In this document: positions 27,796 through 35,758 of the stretch, one piece after another
How positions within the stretch are numbered: the stretch's first letter is position 1
Layout: every line of letters begins with the position of its first letter
Assembly: GCF_900113115.1 (NCBI RefSeq)
Contig: NZ_FOOF01000007.1
Coordinates: forward strand, 62,001-126,000
Length of the DNA stretch: 64,000 bases
Direction: 5' to 3'
Source of the DNA: Duganella sp. CF458
Lineage (GTDB): Bacteria; Pseudomonadota; Gammaproteobacteria; Burkholderiales; Burkholderiaceae_D
The notes under the pieces: generated by a model
What the model saw: only the letters and a program-made list of their open reading frames with translations
Database searches by the model: none
What the model was told of the DNA's origin: nothing
Position numbers and translations under genes: made by a program

Positions 27796-29349
27796 CTAAT
27801 GGGGTGGGTGGCGCCGATACAGGTCTTGCAAGTCGTCCTGGTGCTGCAGCAGCAGGTTGGCCAGCGCAGGGTCGAAGCGCTTGCCGCTACCCTCGCGCAC
27901 CGCATCCAGTGCGTGCTGCAGGGTGTGGGCCGGGCGATAGCTGCGCGGGCTCACCATGGCATCGACGAAATCGGCCAGCGCGGTAATCCGCGCCACCAGG
28001 CTGATATCGGCACCTTGCAAGCCTTGCGGATAACCGGCGCCATCCCAGCGTTCATGATGTTCGTGGGCGATGCGCGCGGCCAGTTGCAGCACCGGCTGCC
28101 TCGACCCGGACAGCATGTGCCAGCCGATATCGCTATGGCCCTGCATGCGCGTGCGCTGCGCCGCATCGAGCGGACCCGGCTGGTTGAGGATCTCGTCGGG
28201 GATGCCGGCATGGCCGATATCGTGCAGCGGCGCAGCCTGGCGCAACTGGCGCACGGCGTTGTCGGGCATGTCGACCGCTGCGCCCAGCATGGCGGCAATC
28301 TCGCCGACACGCTCGACGTGGCCGCCGGCGGCCGCCGAACGGCGCTCCAGCGCTTCGCCAAGGATATGGATGATGGCGTCCTGGGTCGCCTCCAGCTCCT
28401 CCCGTGCCAGCAATCTTTCATAGGTAATGGCGACGTTGGCCGAGAACAGGCCAAGCAGCTCACGCTCCTCGCCTTCCAGCGGCTCGCTGAAGGACATGTA
28501 GAGCAGGCTCTCATTGCCGTCGCGCGTGCGGTAGTAGCAGGCGTAGTACAGCGGACCGTAATGGTCCGCCTGCTCCGCCATGCAGCGCACGAAGGCGTCG
28601 CGCACCGGCGCCGGCAAATGATCCAGGGTTTCCTCGAGCGCCAGCTCGGCATAGGCGGTGGTCACTGCCAGCACTTGCAGGCGCCCCGGCTGGCGCGCGG
28701 CCGCGTAGGCGTTCATGCGGCTGGCGCATACCCCTTCCGCTTCGCGCCCCAATAACGCGGAGGCCTGTTCCAGCACGGCCGAACAGAAGTGGCGCAGGTT
28801 GTCCGAGTCGCAGACATGGGTGATGGCCTCGATCGAGCGCCGCAAGCCCAGGCGGGCGCGCTCCAGCCGCATCAGGTCGCGGTAGGCGCGCAGGCCGGAA
28901 TAGAACACGGTGCTGAGCTTGGCGTGCGTCAGCTCGGTTTTTTCGCGGTAGTCGTTGATGTCGTACGTTTTCAGCACCAGGGCCTGCGGCGCCTGGCCCG
29001 GCTGGCCGGTGCGCAGCACAATGCGCACATTGCGGTCGCCCAGCTCTTCGCGGATGTAGCGCACCAGCTCCAGGCCGGCATGTTCCGACTCCATCACCAC
29101 GTCGAGCAGGATCAGGGCAAACTGGCCGGGCTGCGCCAGGCGCACACGCGCCTCGCTGCCGGAATAGCAATGGGAGAAGTGGACGCGGCGGCCATCGAAC
29201 TCAAAGTCCGACATCACCAGCTCAGTGACCTGGTGTACCGCTTGCTCGTCGTCAACGATCAGGATTTCCCAGGGCGGGAGGGCCGCAGCCGGGGCGGGCG
29301 ACTCATCATCGTCGAACAACATTGCGTCATCAACCATGCCCAGCCCCAC
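27796..29349 (-). CDS. Response regulator with DUF3369 and HD-GYP phosphodiesterase domain
   Basis: A 517-residue regulator. The receiver domain (about 27-155) has IVDDE, the phospho-acceptor Asp83 in LILLDVVM and a conserved Lys in YREKTEL. A DUF3369 GAF-like domain follows (about 165-335), then an HD-GYP domain with HDIGHAGIPDEIL (HD at 376-377) and WDGAGYPQGL (GYP at 439-441). HD-GYP proteins hydrolyse cyclic-di-GMP (family knowledge), and all visible motifs are intact. The first start is GTG 29349; ATG 29337 is an equally likely start. It sits between corA and its probable partner kinase. Confidence 0.9.
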   Translation of the reverse strand: MGLGMVDDAMLFDDDESPAPAAALPPWEILIVDDEQAVHQVTELVMSDFEFDGRRVHFSHCYSGSEARVRLAQPGQFALILLDVVMESEHAGLELVRYIREELGDRNVRIVLRTGQPGQAPQALVLKTYDINDYREKTELTHAKLSTVFYSGLRAYRDLMRLERARLGLRRSIEAITHVCDSDNLRHFCSAVLEQASALLGREAEGVCASRMNAYAAARQPGRLQVLAVTTAYAELALEETLDHLPAPVRDAFVRCMAEQADHYGPLYYACYYRTRDGNESLLYMSFSEPLEGEERELLGLFSANVAITYERLLAREELEATQDAIIHILGEALERRSAAAGGHVERVGEIAAMLGAAVDMPDNAVRQLRQAAPLHDIGHAGIPDEILNQPGPLDAAQRTRMQGHSDIGWHMLSGSRQPVLQLAARIAHEHHERWDGAGYPQGLQGADISLVARITALADFVDAMVSPRSYRPAHTLQHALDAVREGSGKRFDPALANLLLQHQDDLQDLYRRHPPH

Positions 29350-29379
29350 GAGAGCTTGTTTATTGTAAATTATATACCG

Positions 29380-30345
29380 CTACAGCCAGCCCACCTTCTT
29401 AAAGCGTCGATACAATGCGCCGCAAACAACAGCCATTAACGTCAGGGCGGCCGGATAGCCGAAACGCCAGTCCAGCTCGGGCATGTGCTTGAAATTCATG
29501 CCCCACAGGCCGGCAAACGCCGTCAGCACGGCGAAAATCGCGGCCCACGCCGCCAGCCGCTTATTCACTTCCCCCTCTTCCAGCGCCACCATCGACAGGT
29601 TGACCTGGATTGCCGTGCCGATGGTCTCGCGCATGGTATCGAGGGCGGAATTGATGCGAAGCAAGTGGTCATGAACGTCGCGGAAATATTCCTGCGTATT
29701 GCTGCAGACCGCAGGCACCCGGCCGCCGTGCAGCTTGCCAATTGCATCGAGCAAGGGAGCGACTGTGTGGCGCACGGTCATCACCTTGCGCTTGAGTTCG
29801 TACAGCCGCTCGATATTGTCCTGCTGCGAGCCGCGGATGAAGATGCGCTCCTCGATTTTCTCCAGTTCCAGTTCGAGCGTGTCGATGATCGGGAAATAAC
29901 GATCGACCACGGCGTCCATCAAGGCGTACAGCACGAAGCCGGAGCCCTGCTGCAGCAGGTGCGGCTCACGCTCGGCGCGGGCACGCACGCCGAGGAAGTC
30001 CTTGGTGGAATTGGAGCGGTTGGACAGGACGTAGTTGGGGCCGACGAAGATATCGACTTCGCCCACGTGCAGCTCGTCCTCGCGCAGTTCCAGCATTTTG
30101 ACGACCACGAACAGGGAGTCGCCGTACTCCTCGATTTTCGGACGTTGCTGGCCCCGGCCGGCGTCTTCCACCGCCAGCTCGTGCAGGCCGAACTCCTCCT
30201 GCATCACTTCGAGTTCGGCCGGCGAGGCATCGCGCAGCGCCACCCAGACAAAGGCGTCTTCACGCGCCACGTAATCGCTGATGTCCTCCACCGGGATATC
30301 AGCCAGCTTGCGCCCATCCTGGTAGGCGACGCAGTTAATCAGCAT
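29380..30345 (-). CDS. corA: CorA-type magnesium/cobalt transporter
   Basis: A 321-residue inner-membrane channel protein: a large cytoplasmic N-terminal alpha/beta domain, a long stalk helix, and two C-terminal membrane helices with the signature GMNF (residues 282-285) in the loop between them, ending in basic RRFKKVGWL. It mediates Mg2+ (and Co2+/Ni2+) influx. Its stop is 30 bases from the HD-GYP gene, which may be co-transcribed. No Mg riboswitch-like leader was recognised upstream, where the repeat at 30379 lies. Confidence 0.92.
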   Translation of the reverse strand: MLINCVAYQDGRKLADIPVEDISDYVAREDAFVWVALRDASPAELEVMQEEFGLHELAVEDAGRGQQRPKIEEYGDSLFVVVKMLELREDELHVGEVDIFVGPNYVLSNRSNSTKDFLGVRARAEREPHLLQQGSGFVLYALMDAVVDRYFPIIDTLELELEKIEERIFIRGSQQDNIERLYELKRKVMTVRHTVAPLLDAIGKLHGGRVPAVCSNTQEYFRDVHDHLLRINSALDTMRETIGTAIQVNLSMVALEEGEVNKRLAAWAAIFAVLTAFAGLWGMNFKHMPELDWRFGYPAALTLMAVVCGALYRRFKKVGWL

Positions 30346-30378
30346 GCAGGCTCCTCAAATTTCCAAGCCCGCAGCATA

Positions 30379-30479
30379 GCAACTTTTGTCCTCCTAGGGG
30401 TCAGGAACGAAAAGGACATTCTCTTCCTGTCGGAAAAAAATGTCCTCTTCGTTCCTGACCCCAAAAAGACAAAAGTTGC
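30379..30479. repeat. Imperfect palindromic repeat with GGGGTCAGGAACGA core
   Basis: Outer arms GCAACTTTTGTC (30379-30390) and GACAAAAGTTGC (30468-30479) are perfectly complementary. Inside them, GGGGTCAGGAACGA (30397-30410) pairs with TCGTTCCTGACCCC (30449-30462), followed by AAGGACATT/AATGTCCT. It fills the ntrC-corA gap and ends one base from the ntrC stop. The core shares GGGTC-GA with the repeats at 18315 and 41206, but the outer arms differ. Confidence 0.65.
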
Positions 30480-30480
30480 G

Positions 30481-31968
30481 CTAGTCGTCCTTCGCGCCGT
30501 CGATACCGAGTTCGGCGATCTTGCGGGTGATGGTGTTGCGGCCGATGCCGAGGCGGATCGCGGCGTCGTTCTTGCGGCCATGCGTGTACTTCAGCGCCGT
30601 GCGGATCAGGGCGGATTCGAACTGGCGGCCGAGCACGTCCATCACATCCTGCTGGCCGCTGCTCAGCATGCCGGCCGCTTGCAGCTCGAGCAGGCTGAGC
30701 CAGCCTTCCGGCGACGCGGCCAGCGGCGGCGGCGCCAGGGGCTGCACGCTGCCGTGATGCTGCGGCATCGCTGCCTCGGTGGCGACCGCCGCGGGGACAT
30801 GCGCGGCGCTTGCCTGCCCTTGCGTCAGTTCCAGCGGCAGGTCCTTCACCTCCACCGTCTGTCCAGGCGCCATGACCGTGATCCAGTTGCACAGGTTTTC
30901 CAGCTGCCGCACATTGCCCGGCAACTCAAGCTGCTGCAAGAACGCCAGCGTCGGATCGCTCATGCGCTTGGCCTCCACCCCAAGCTGGCGCGCACTTTGC
31001 ACCAGGAAGTGGCGCACCAGGATCGGAATGTCCTCGCGCCGCTCCCTCAAACTGGGCAGGCGCAGGCGGATCACGTTCAGGCGGTGATACAAGTCCTCGC
31101 GGAACAAGCCGTCGCGCACGCGCTGTTCCAGGTTCTGGTGCGTCGCCGTAATCACGCGCACATTGGCCTTCAACGGCGAGTGGCCGCCGACGCGATAGAA
31201 GTGGCCGTCCGACAGCACCCGCAGCAAGCGCGTTTGCAGGTCGAACGGCATGTCACCGATTTCGTCCATGAACAGCGTGCCGCCTTCAGCCTGTTCGAAT
31301 CGGCCGCGGCGCGTGGTCTGGGCGCCGGTAAAGGCGCCGCGCTCATGGCCGAACAGTTCGGACTCCAGCAAGTCTTTCGGAATCGCCGCCGTATTGATGG
31401 CGATGAAGGGCTGCTCGGCGCGCGGGCTGTGCTTGTGCAGCGCGCGTGCCACCAGTTCCTTACCGGTGCCGGATTCGCCAGTGATCAGCACCGTCACGTT
31501 CGATTGCGACAGGCGGCCGATGGCGCGGAACACCTCCTGCATGGCCGGTGCCTGGCCCAGGATTTCCGGCGTGGCGGCCGGCCCGGATTCGATGCTCGAT
31601 TCACGCAGGCTTTCATCCAGCGCACGGCGGATCAGCTCGACGGCCTTGTCGATATCGAAGGGCTTGGCCAGGTATTCAAACGCTCCGCCCTGGAAGGCCG
31701 CGACGGCGGAATCGAGGTCGGAGAAGGCGGTAATGATGATCACCGGCAGGCCGGGATGGCGCTGCTTCACCAGTTGCAGCAAGTCGAGCCCGGAGTCGCC
31801 CGGCATGCGGATGTCCGACACCAGCACCTGCGGCGTCTCATGTTCCAGCGCGGCGACCGCATCGCGCGCATTGGCAAAGCTGCGCGTGGCGAGGTTCTCC
31901 CGCGCCAGGGCTTTCTCCAGCACCCAGCGGATCGATTCGTCGTCGTCAACTATCCAGATTGGTTTCAT
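30481..31968 (-). CDS. ntrC: Nitrogen regulation response regulator NtrC (NR(I))
   Basis: A 495-residue sigma-54 activator. Receiver domain residues 1-120 with VDDDE and phospho-Asp52; AAA+ domain about 135-375 with Walker A GESGTGKE (164-171), the sigma-54 contact loop GAFTGA (about 211-216), and Walker B LFMDEIGDM; Fis-type HTH at the C-terminus (NDAAIRLGIGRNTITRKI). When phosphorylated by NtrB it activates sigma-54 promoters such as that of glnA. It lies 9 bases after ntrB. The C-terminal linker is unusually Ala/Pro/His-rich. Confidence 0.96.
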   Translation of the reverse strand: MKPIWIVDDDESIRWVLEKALARENLATRSFANARDAVAALEHETPQVLVSDIRMPGDSGLDLLQLVKQRHPGLPVIIITAFSDLDSAVAAFQGGAFEYLAKPFDIDKAVELIRRALDESLRESSIESGPAATPEILGQAPAMQEVFRAIGRLSQSNVTVLITGESGTGKELVARALHKHSPRAEQPFIAINTAAIPKDLLESELFGHERGAFTGAQTTRRGRFEQAEGGTLFMDEIGDMPFDLQTRLLRVLSDGHFYRVGGHSPLKANVRVITATHQNLEQRVRDGLFREDLYHRLNVIRLRLPSLRERREDIPILVRHFLVQSARQLGVEAKRMSDPTLAFLQQLELPGNVRQLENLCNWITVMAPGQTVEVKDLPLELTQGQASAAHVPAAVATEAAMPQHHGSVQPLAPPPLAASPEGWLSLLELQAAGMLSSGQQDVMDVLGRQFESALIRTALKYTHGRKNDAAIRLGIGRNTITRKIAELGIDGAKDD

Positions 31969-31977
31969 GTATTCCGA

Positions 31978-33069
31978 TCAAGGCAAAGGCAATAAGATTC
32001 TGAAGTCCGTTTGACCAGGCCTGCTTTCGCATTCGATAACACCCATGTGCTGCTGCACGAAGGTTTGCGCCAGCGTCAACCCCAGGCCGCTGCCGCCATC
32101 CCTGCCCGACACCAGCGGGTAGAAGATACGGTCGCGGATCTGGGGCGGGATGCCCGGTCCGTTATCGATGATATGCAAATCTAATGCCAGGGCATAACGC
32201 ACCTTCGCCAACGTCATCTGGCGCGCCACGCGGGTGCGGAAAACAATCTCGGCATCGCCCTGCCCGATGCGTGAAGCCAGCGCCTGCGCGGCATTGTGGG
32301 CGATATTGAGCACCGTCTGGATCAATTGCTCCTTGTCGCCGCGGAATTCGGGCAAGGAAGCGTCGTAGTCGCGGCGGATGGTGAGCCCGACCGGGAATTC
32401 GGCCAGGATCAGGCTGCGCACCCGCTCCAGCACTTCGTGGATGTTGACATCGCCAACGATATGCGGCCGGCGGTGCGGCGCCAGCAGGCGGTCCACCAGG
32501 GTTTGCAGGCGGTCCGCCTCCTTGATGATGACCTGGGTGTATTCGCGCAGCTGCGTCAGGTGCAGCGGCGGCAGTTCCATTTCCAGCAGTTGCGCGGCGC
32601 CGCGGATGCCGCCCAAGGGGTTCTTGATCTCGTGCGCCAGGTTGCGGATCAACTCCTTGTTGACCTGGCTCTGGTCCATCAGCCGCTCTTCGCGGTCCTG
32701 CTTCATCTGCTGCACGATTTCGCGCAGCTCGATCATCACGGCGCCATCCGGTTCGTCGAGCGCGCTGGCGATGATGTGCAGGTGCAGCGCTTCGCGCCCG
32801 GCACGCTCCAGCACCAGCTCTTGCCGCACGTCGGAGAATTTGTGTTCGCGCGCCTGCGCGATGATGTTTTCCAGCTCCAGCGGCGCTGCGAACAGGCCGC
32901 CCAACGCTTGCCGCGCCAAGGCCTTCAGGGACGATTCCAGCAGGTTTTCGCCGGCGGCGTTGAGGTACAGGATATGGCCGCCGCCATCGACAATGACAAC
33001 GGCCGATGCCAGCAGGTCCAGCCCTGCCAGTTCAGCGGGCCGGATGCTGGCAGGGCTGTCTGGGGTCAT
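31978..33069 (-). CDS. ntrB: Nitrogen regulation sensor histidine kinase NtrB (NR(II))
   Basis: A 363-residue soluble kinase/phosphatase. A PAS domain (about residues 15-125) with AVVIVDGGGHILYLNAAGE precedes the H-box RNLAHEIKNPLGGIRGAA (His146) and an HATPase_c domain with NIAHNAAQAL, DNGPGIPP and GGSGLGLTLA. It phosphorylates NtrC under nitrogen limitation and is controlled by PII. Its ATG overlaps the stop of the DUF4124 gene (ATGA), so the two are translationally coupled. Confidence 0.95.
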   Translation of the reverse strand: MTPDSPASIRPAELAGLDLLASAVVIVDGGGHILYLNAAGENLLESSLKALARQALGGLFAAPLELENIIAQAREHKFSDVRQELVLERAGREALHLHIIASALDEPDGAVMIELREIVQQMKQDREERLMDQSQVNKELIRNLAHEIKNPLGGIRGAAQLLEMELPPLHLTQLREYTQVIIKEADRLQTLVDRLLAPHRRPHIVGDVNIHEVLERVRSLILAEFPVGLTIRRDYDASLPEFRGDKEQLIQTVLNIAHNAAQALASRIGQGDAEIVFRTRVARQMTLAKVRYALALDLHIIDNGPGIPPQIRDRIFYPLVSGRDGGSGLGLTLAQTFVQQHMGVIECESRPGQTDFRILLPLP

Positions 33070-33554
33070 TTGATATTGGAAAGCTCGCGCTTCAGCGCTT
33101 CCACGTTCTGTTCCGCACGCGCGATGCTGTCCTTCAGGCCAGCTACGCGCTCCTGGTACTTGGCGGCATTGCGCTCGTCGGCACGGCGTTCGGGCTCGCC
33201 GTTGTTGAATTCCTTGCGCAAATCGGCCAGCTTACGGTTTTCGGTGTTGAGCTCATCGGTCAGGATGGCGCGGCGGTCCGCATCGCGGGCTTTCTGCTCC
33301 GAGCTGTCCACGCGTGGAAAGTTGGCTGGGGCTACGGCTGGCGCGGACGGCGCAGCGCCGCGCCGGGCACCACCCGGCGCGGGTATCGAGGCGCCTGGCA
33401 GGTCCAGCATCTTGCAATTCTTTCCCTTGCGGTTGCTATCGGTCAGTTCCTTGCGGCCATCGGCATCCACGCAGAGAAAAATTTGCTGCGCCTGCGCCGC
33501 GCCACTCACGGCCAGCAACGCCAGCCCATGTAATACGAGAGTGCGAGTGTTCAT
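33066..33554 (-). CDS. DUF4124-type periplasmic protein with C-terminal coiled coil
   Basis: A 162-residue protein. Signal peptide ending AAQAQ; an N-terminal DUF4124-like segment IFLCVDADGRKELTDS with a second Cys in KGKNC; a Pro/Ala linker; and a charged C-terminal helical region (about 85-160) predicted coiled coil. Function unknown. It is inserted between glnA and ntrB, a placement seen in related beta-proteobacteria to my knowledge. The ATG at 33554 is preferred to one six codons upstream because it starts a proper signal peptide. It is coupled to ntrB by ATGA. Confidence 0.75.
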   Translation of the reverse strand: MNTRTLVLHGLALLAVSGAAQAQQIFLCVDADGRKELTDSNRKGKNCKMLDLPGASIPAPGGARRGAAPSAPAVAPANFPRVDSSEQKARDADRRAILTDELNTENRKLADLRKEFNNGEPERRADERNAAKYQERVAGLKDSIARAEQNVEALKRELSNIK

Positions 33555-33575
33555 GCCCCGACTATACAACATCCG

Positions 33576-33616
33576 AAAAAAAACGCGAGGAAAGCAGCTG
33601 GCTGACCTCGCGTTTT
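33576..33616 (-). terminator. Intrinsic terminator between glnA and the DUF4124-ntrBC genes
   Basis: AAAACGCGAGG and CCTCGCGTTTT (33580-33590 / 33606-33616) form an 11-bp stem around a 15-base loop, followed on the minus strand by a run of eight T. It should reduce read-through from the strong glnA transcript into ntrBC, as in the glnA-ntrBC loci of enteric bacteria. Confidence 0.8.
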
Positions 33617-33653
33617 AGTTGACTGCCAGTTAATCCCGGCAATCGAACCCTGA

Positions 33654-35069
33654 TTACAGGGAGTAGTACATGTCGAACTCGACCGGGTGAGTGGTCTGGC
33701 GCATGCGGGTGACTTCGGTCATCTTCAGTTCGATGTAGGCATCGATCATCGAATCGGTGAACACGCCGCCGCGGGTCAGGAACTCACGGTCTTTGTTCAG
33801 GTGGTCCAGCGCTTCTTCCAGGGATGCGCAGACGGTCGGGATCAGTGCATCTTCTTCCGGCGGCAGGTGGTACAGGTCTTTGGACGCTGCTTCGCCTGGG
33901 TGGATCTTGTTCTGCACGCCGTCCAGGCCGGCCATCATCAGTGCAGCGAAGCACAGGTATGGGTTGGCCAGCGGGTCCGGGAAGCGGGTTTCGATACGGC
34001 GGCCTTTTGGATTGGCCACGTGCGGGATACGGATCGAAGCCGAACGGTTACGCGCGGAGTAAGCCAGTTTCACTGGCGCTTCGTAGCCTGGCACCAGGCG
34101 CTTGTACGAGTTGGTGCCTGGGTTGGTGATCGCGTTCAGTGCCTTGGCGTGCTTGATGATGCCGCCGATGTAGTACAGCGCGAAATCGGACAGGCCGGCA
34201 TAGCCGTCGCCAGCGAACAGGTTCTTGCCGTCTTTCCAGATCGACTGGTGCACGTGCATGCCGGAGCCGTTGTCGCCAACCACTGGCTTAGGCATGAAGG
34301 TTGCGGTCTTGCCGTAGGAGTGGGCAACGTTCCACACCACGTATTTCAGGTTCTGGGTCCAGTCGGCGCGCTCGACCAGGGTCGAGAACTTGGTGCCGAT
34401 TTCATTTTGGCCGGCGCCAGCCACTTCGTGGTGGTGCACTTCGACCGGGATGCCCATCGATTCCAGGATCAGGCACATTTCCGAACGCATGTCCTGGAAG
34501 GAGTCGACTGGAGGCACCGGGAAATAGCCGCCTTTGACGGTTGGACGGTGGCCGGAGTTGCCGCCGTCGATGTCCTTGTCGGTCGACCAGGAAGCTTCGT
34601 CGGAGTCAATCTTGACCATGGCGCCGGACATGTCGATCTTCCACTTCACGGAGTCGAAGATGAAGAATTCCGGCTCTGGGCCGAAGTAGGCGGTGTCGCC
34701 CAGGCCGGAGGATTTCAGGTAGGCTTCAGCGCGCTTGGCGATGGAGCGCGGGTCGCGGTCGTAACCTTTGCCGTCCGACGGTTCGATCACGTCGCACTGC
34801 ATGAACAGGGTGGTTTCTTCGAAGAATGGGTCGATATTGGCGGTCGCTGGATCCGGCAGCAGGATCATGTCGGAAGCTTCGATACCTTTCCAGCCGGCGA
34901 TGGAAGAACCGTCGAAGGCGTGGCCCGATTCAAATTTGTCGATGTCGAAATGGGACACAGGCACGGTTACGTGCTGTTCCTTGCCACGGGTATCGGCGAA
35001 ACGGAAGTCCACGAACTTGACTTCGTGCTCTTGTACCATCTTCAGAACGTCTGCGGCGGTCAGTGCCAT
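33654..35069 (-). CDS. glnA: Glutamine synthetase, type I
   Basis: A 471-residue GSI. Visible landmarks: [17 protein letters not shown] (about 51-67), the [10 protein letters not shown] ammonium/ATP region (about 267-276), and the adenylylation loop [10 protein letters not shown] with Tyr400, the site used by GlnE. It makes glutamine from glutamate, ammonium and ATP. The ATG at 35069 ([10 protein letters not shown]) has the standard N-terminus and TAGGAGAT upstream. Expression is probably from the sigma-54 promoter at 35137-35151 under NtrC control. Confidence 0.97.
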   Translation of the reverse strand: MALTAADVLKMVQEHEVKFVDFRFADTRGKEQHVTVPVSHFDIDKFESGHAFDGSSIAGWKGIEASDMILLPDPATANIDPFFEETTLFMQCDVIEPSDGKGYDRDPRSIAKRAEAYLKSSGLGDTAYFGPEPEFFIFDSVKWKIDMSGAMVKIDSDEASWSTDKDIDGGNSGHRPTVKGGYFPVPPVDSFQDMRSEMCLILESMGIPVEVHHHEVAGAGQNEIGTKFSTLVERADWTQNLKYVVWNVAHSYGKTATFMPKPVVGDNGSGMHVHQSIWKDGKNLFAGDGYAGLSDFALYYIGGIIKHAKALNAITNPGTNSYKRLVPGYEAPVKLAYSARNRSASIRIPHVANPKGRRIETRFPDPLANPYLCFAALMMAGLDGVQNKIHPGEAASKDLYHLPPEEDALIPTVCASLEEALDHLNKDREFLTRGGVFTDSMIDAYIELKMTEVTRMRQTTHPVEFDMYYSL

Positions 35070-35136
35070 TACATATCTCCTAAGTGAAAAAACTGCCGCG
35101 ACCACTTGGGTGCGGCGAACGCTGGTGGTACATTAA

Positions 35137-35151
35137 GCAGATATCATGCCA
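35137..35151 (-). promoter_or_regulatory. Sigma-54 promoter of glnA
   Basis: On the minus strand TGGCATGATATCTGC matches the -24/-12 consensus TGGCACG-N4-TTGC with two mismatches and exact GG-GC spacing. The transcript would begin near 35126, leaving a leader of about 57 bases before the glnA ATG. Confidence 0.82.
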
Positions 35152-35210
35152 GGTAATTCCATGCTACCGACACGTAAACAACGCACCATGCGAGTGCGCT
35201 TGCCGATTAT

Positions 35211-35227
35211 TGCACCGTTGTGGTGCA
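35211..35227. promoter_or_regulatory. NtrC binding site, proximal
   Basis: TGCACCGTTGTGGTGCA is a perfect 6-bp-arm dyad identical in form to the NtrC consensus TGCAC(C/T)-N5-GGTGCA. It is centred about 93 bases upstream of the predicted glnA transcript start. Confidence 0.85.
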
Positions 35228-35231
35228 TTCT

Positions 35232-35247
35232 TGCACCAATTGATGCA
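35232..35247. promoter_or_regulatory. Weak NtrC half-site pair between the two strong sites
   Basis: TGCACCAATTGATGCA keeps the left arm and the final TGCA of an NtrC site but one base short in spacing. It could support NtrC oligomerisation; evidence is weak. Confidence 0.4.
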
Positions 35248-35249
35248 AA

Positions 35250-35266
35250 TGCATCGTTGTGGTGCA
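35250..35266. promoter_or_regulatory. NtrC binding site, distal
   Basis: TGCATCGTTGTGGTGCA matches the NtrC dyad with one arm mismatch. It is centred about 132 bases upstream of the glnA start and only 21 bases from the ATG of the divergent rhodanese gene. Confidence 0.8.
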
Positions 35267-35286
35267 GTCATCATAAAGGAAAAACC

Positions 35287-35748
35287 ATGAGTTCCAATTC
35301 CGAAATCCTCGACCGTGCACGCAAACGCGACACTTCCCTGCCCTATGCCGGTGCGGTGACCCCGCATGAGGCATACGAGCTGTTGAAGTGCGACCCGCAT
35401 GTGCGCCTGGTCGATGTACGGACCAATGCCGAGCGCGATTGGGTGGGACGGGTGGCAATTCCGGCGGAACAGCACCATGCGGCGCAGTGGAATGTGTATC
35501 CGGGCGGGACGCCGAATCCGGACTTCCTCGGCCAACTGGCGGCTGCGGTGCCGGGCAAGGACACGGTGATCGTGTTCCTGTGCCGTTCAGGCGTGCGTTC
35601 GCGCCACGCGGCCAAGGCGGCGACGGAAGCCGGCTATACCCAGTGCTACGACATCCTGGAGGGCTTTGAAGGCGACAAGGATGCCGAAGGCCATCGCAAG
35701 ACCGTAGGCGGCTGGTGCAAGGCTGGCCTGCCCTGGGCCGGCGCCTGA
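35287..35748 (+). CDS. Rhodanese-like domain protein
   Basis: A 153-residue single-domain rhodanese with the active-site loop FLCRSGVRSRHA (Cys99) and the N-terminal RLVDVRTNAERDWVG. It probably carries persulfide sulfur in the cytoplasm; the acceptor is unknown. The ATG at 35287 has AAAGGA upstream; the open frame continues 47 codons further, but through the NtrC sites, so that start is unlikely. Its promoter region is shared with the glnA enhancer. It is convergent with the OpgB-like gene, 10 bases between stops. Confidence 0.88.
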   Translation: MSSNSEILDRARKRDTSLPYAGAVTPHEAYELLKCDPHVRLVDVRTNAERDWVGRVAIPAEQHHAAQWNVYPGGTPNPDFLGQLAAAVPGKDTVIVFLCRSGVRSRHAAKAATEAGYTQCYDILEGFEGDKDAEGHRKTVGGWCKAGLPWAGA

Positions 35749-35758
35749 TTCATTTTGC

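Noticed and set aside
29485..31995. 836-codon frame opposite corA and ntrC
   Set aside because: It crosses two real genes and the 30379 repeat, and its translation is compositionally unlike a protein.
35146..35286. Extended N-terminus of the rhodanese
   Set aside because: It would be encoded by the NtrC enhancer region; the ATG at 35287 has AAAGGA and starts the normal protein.
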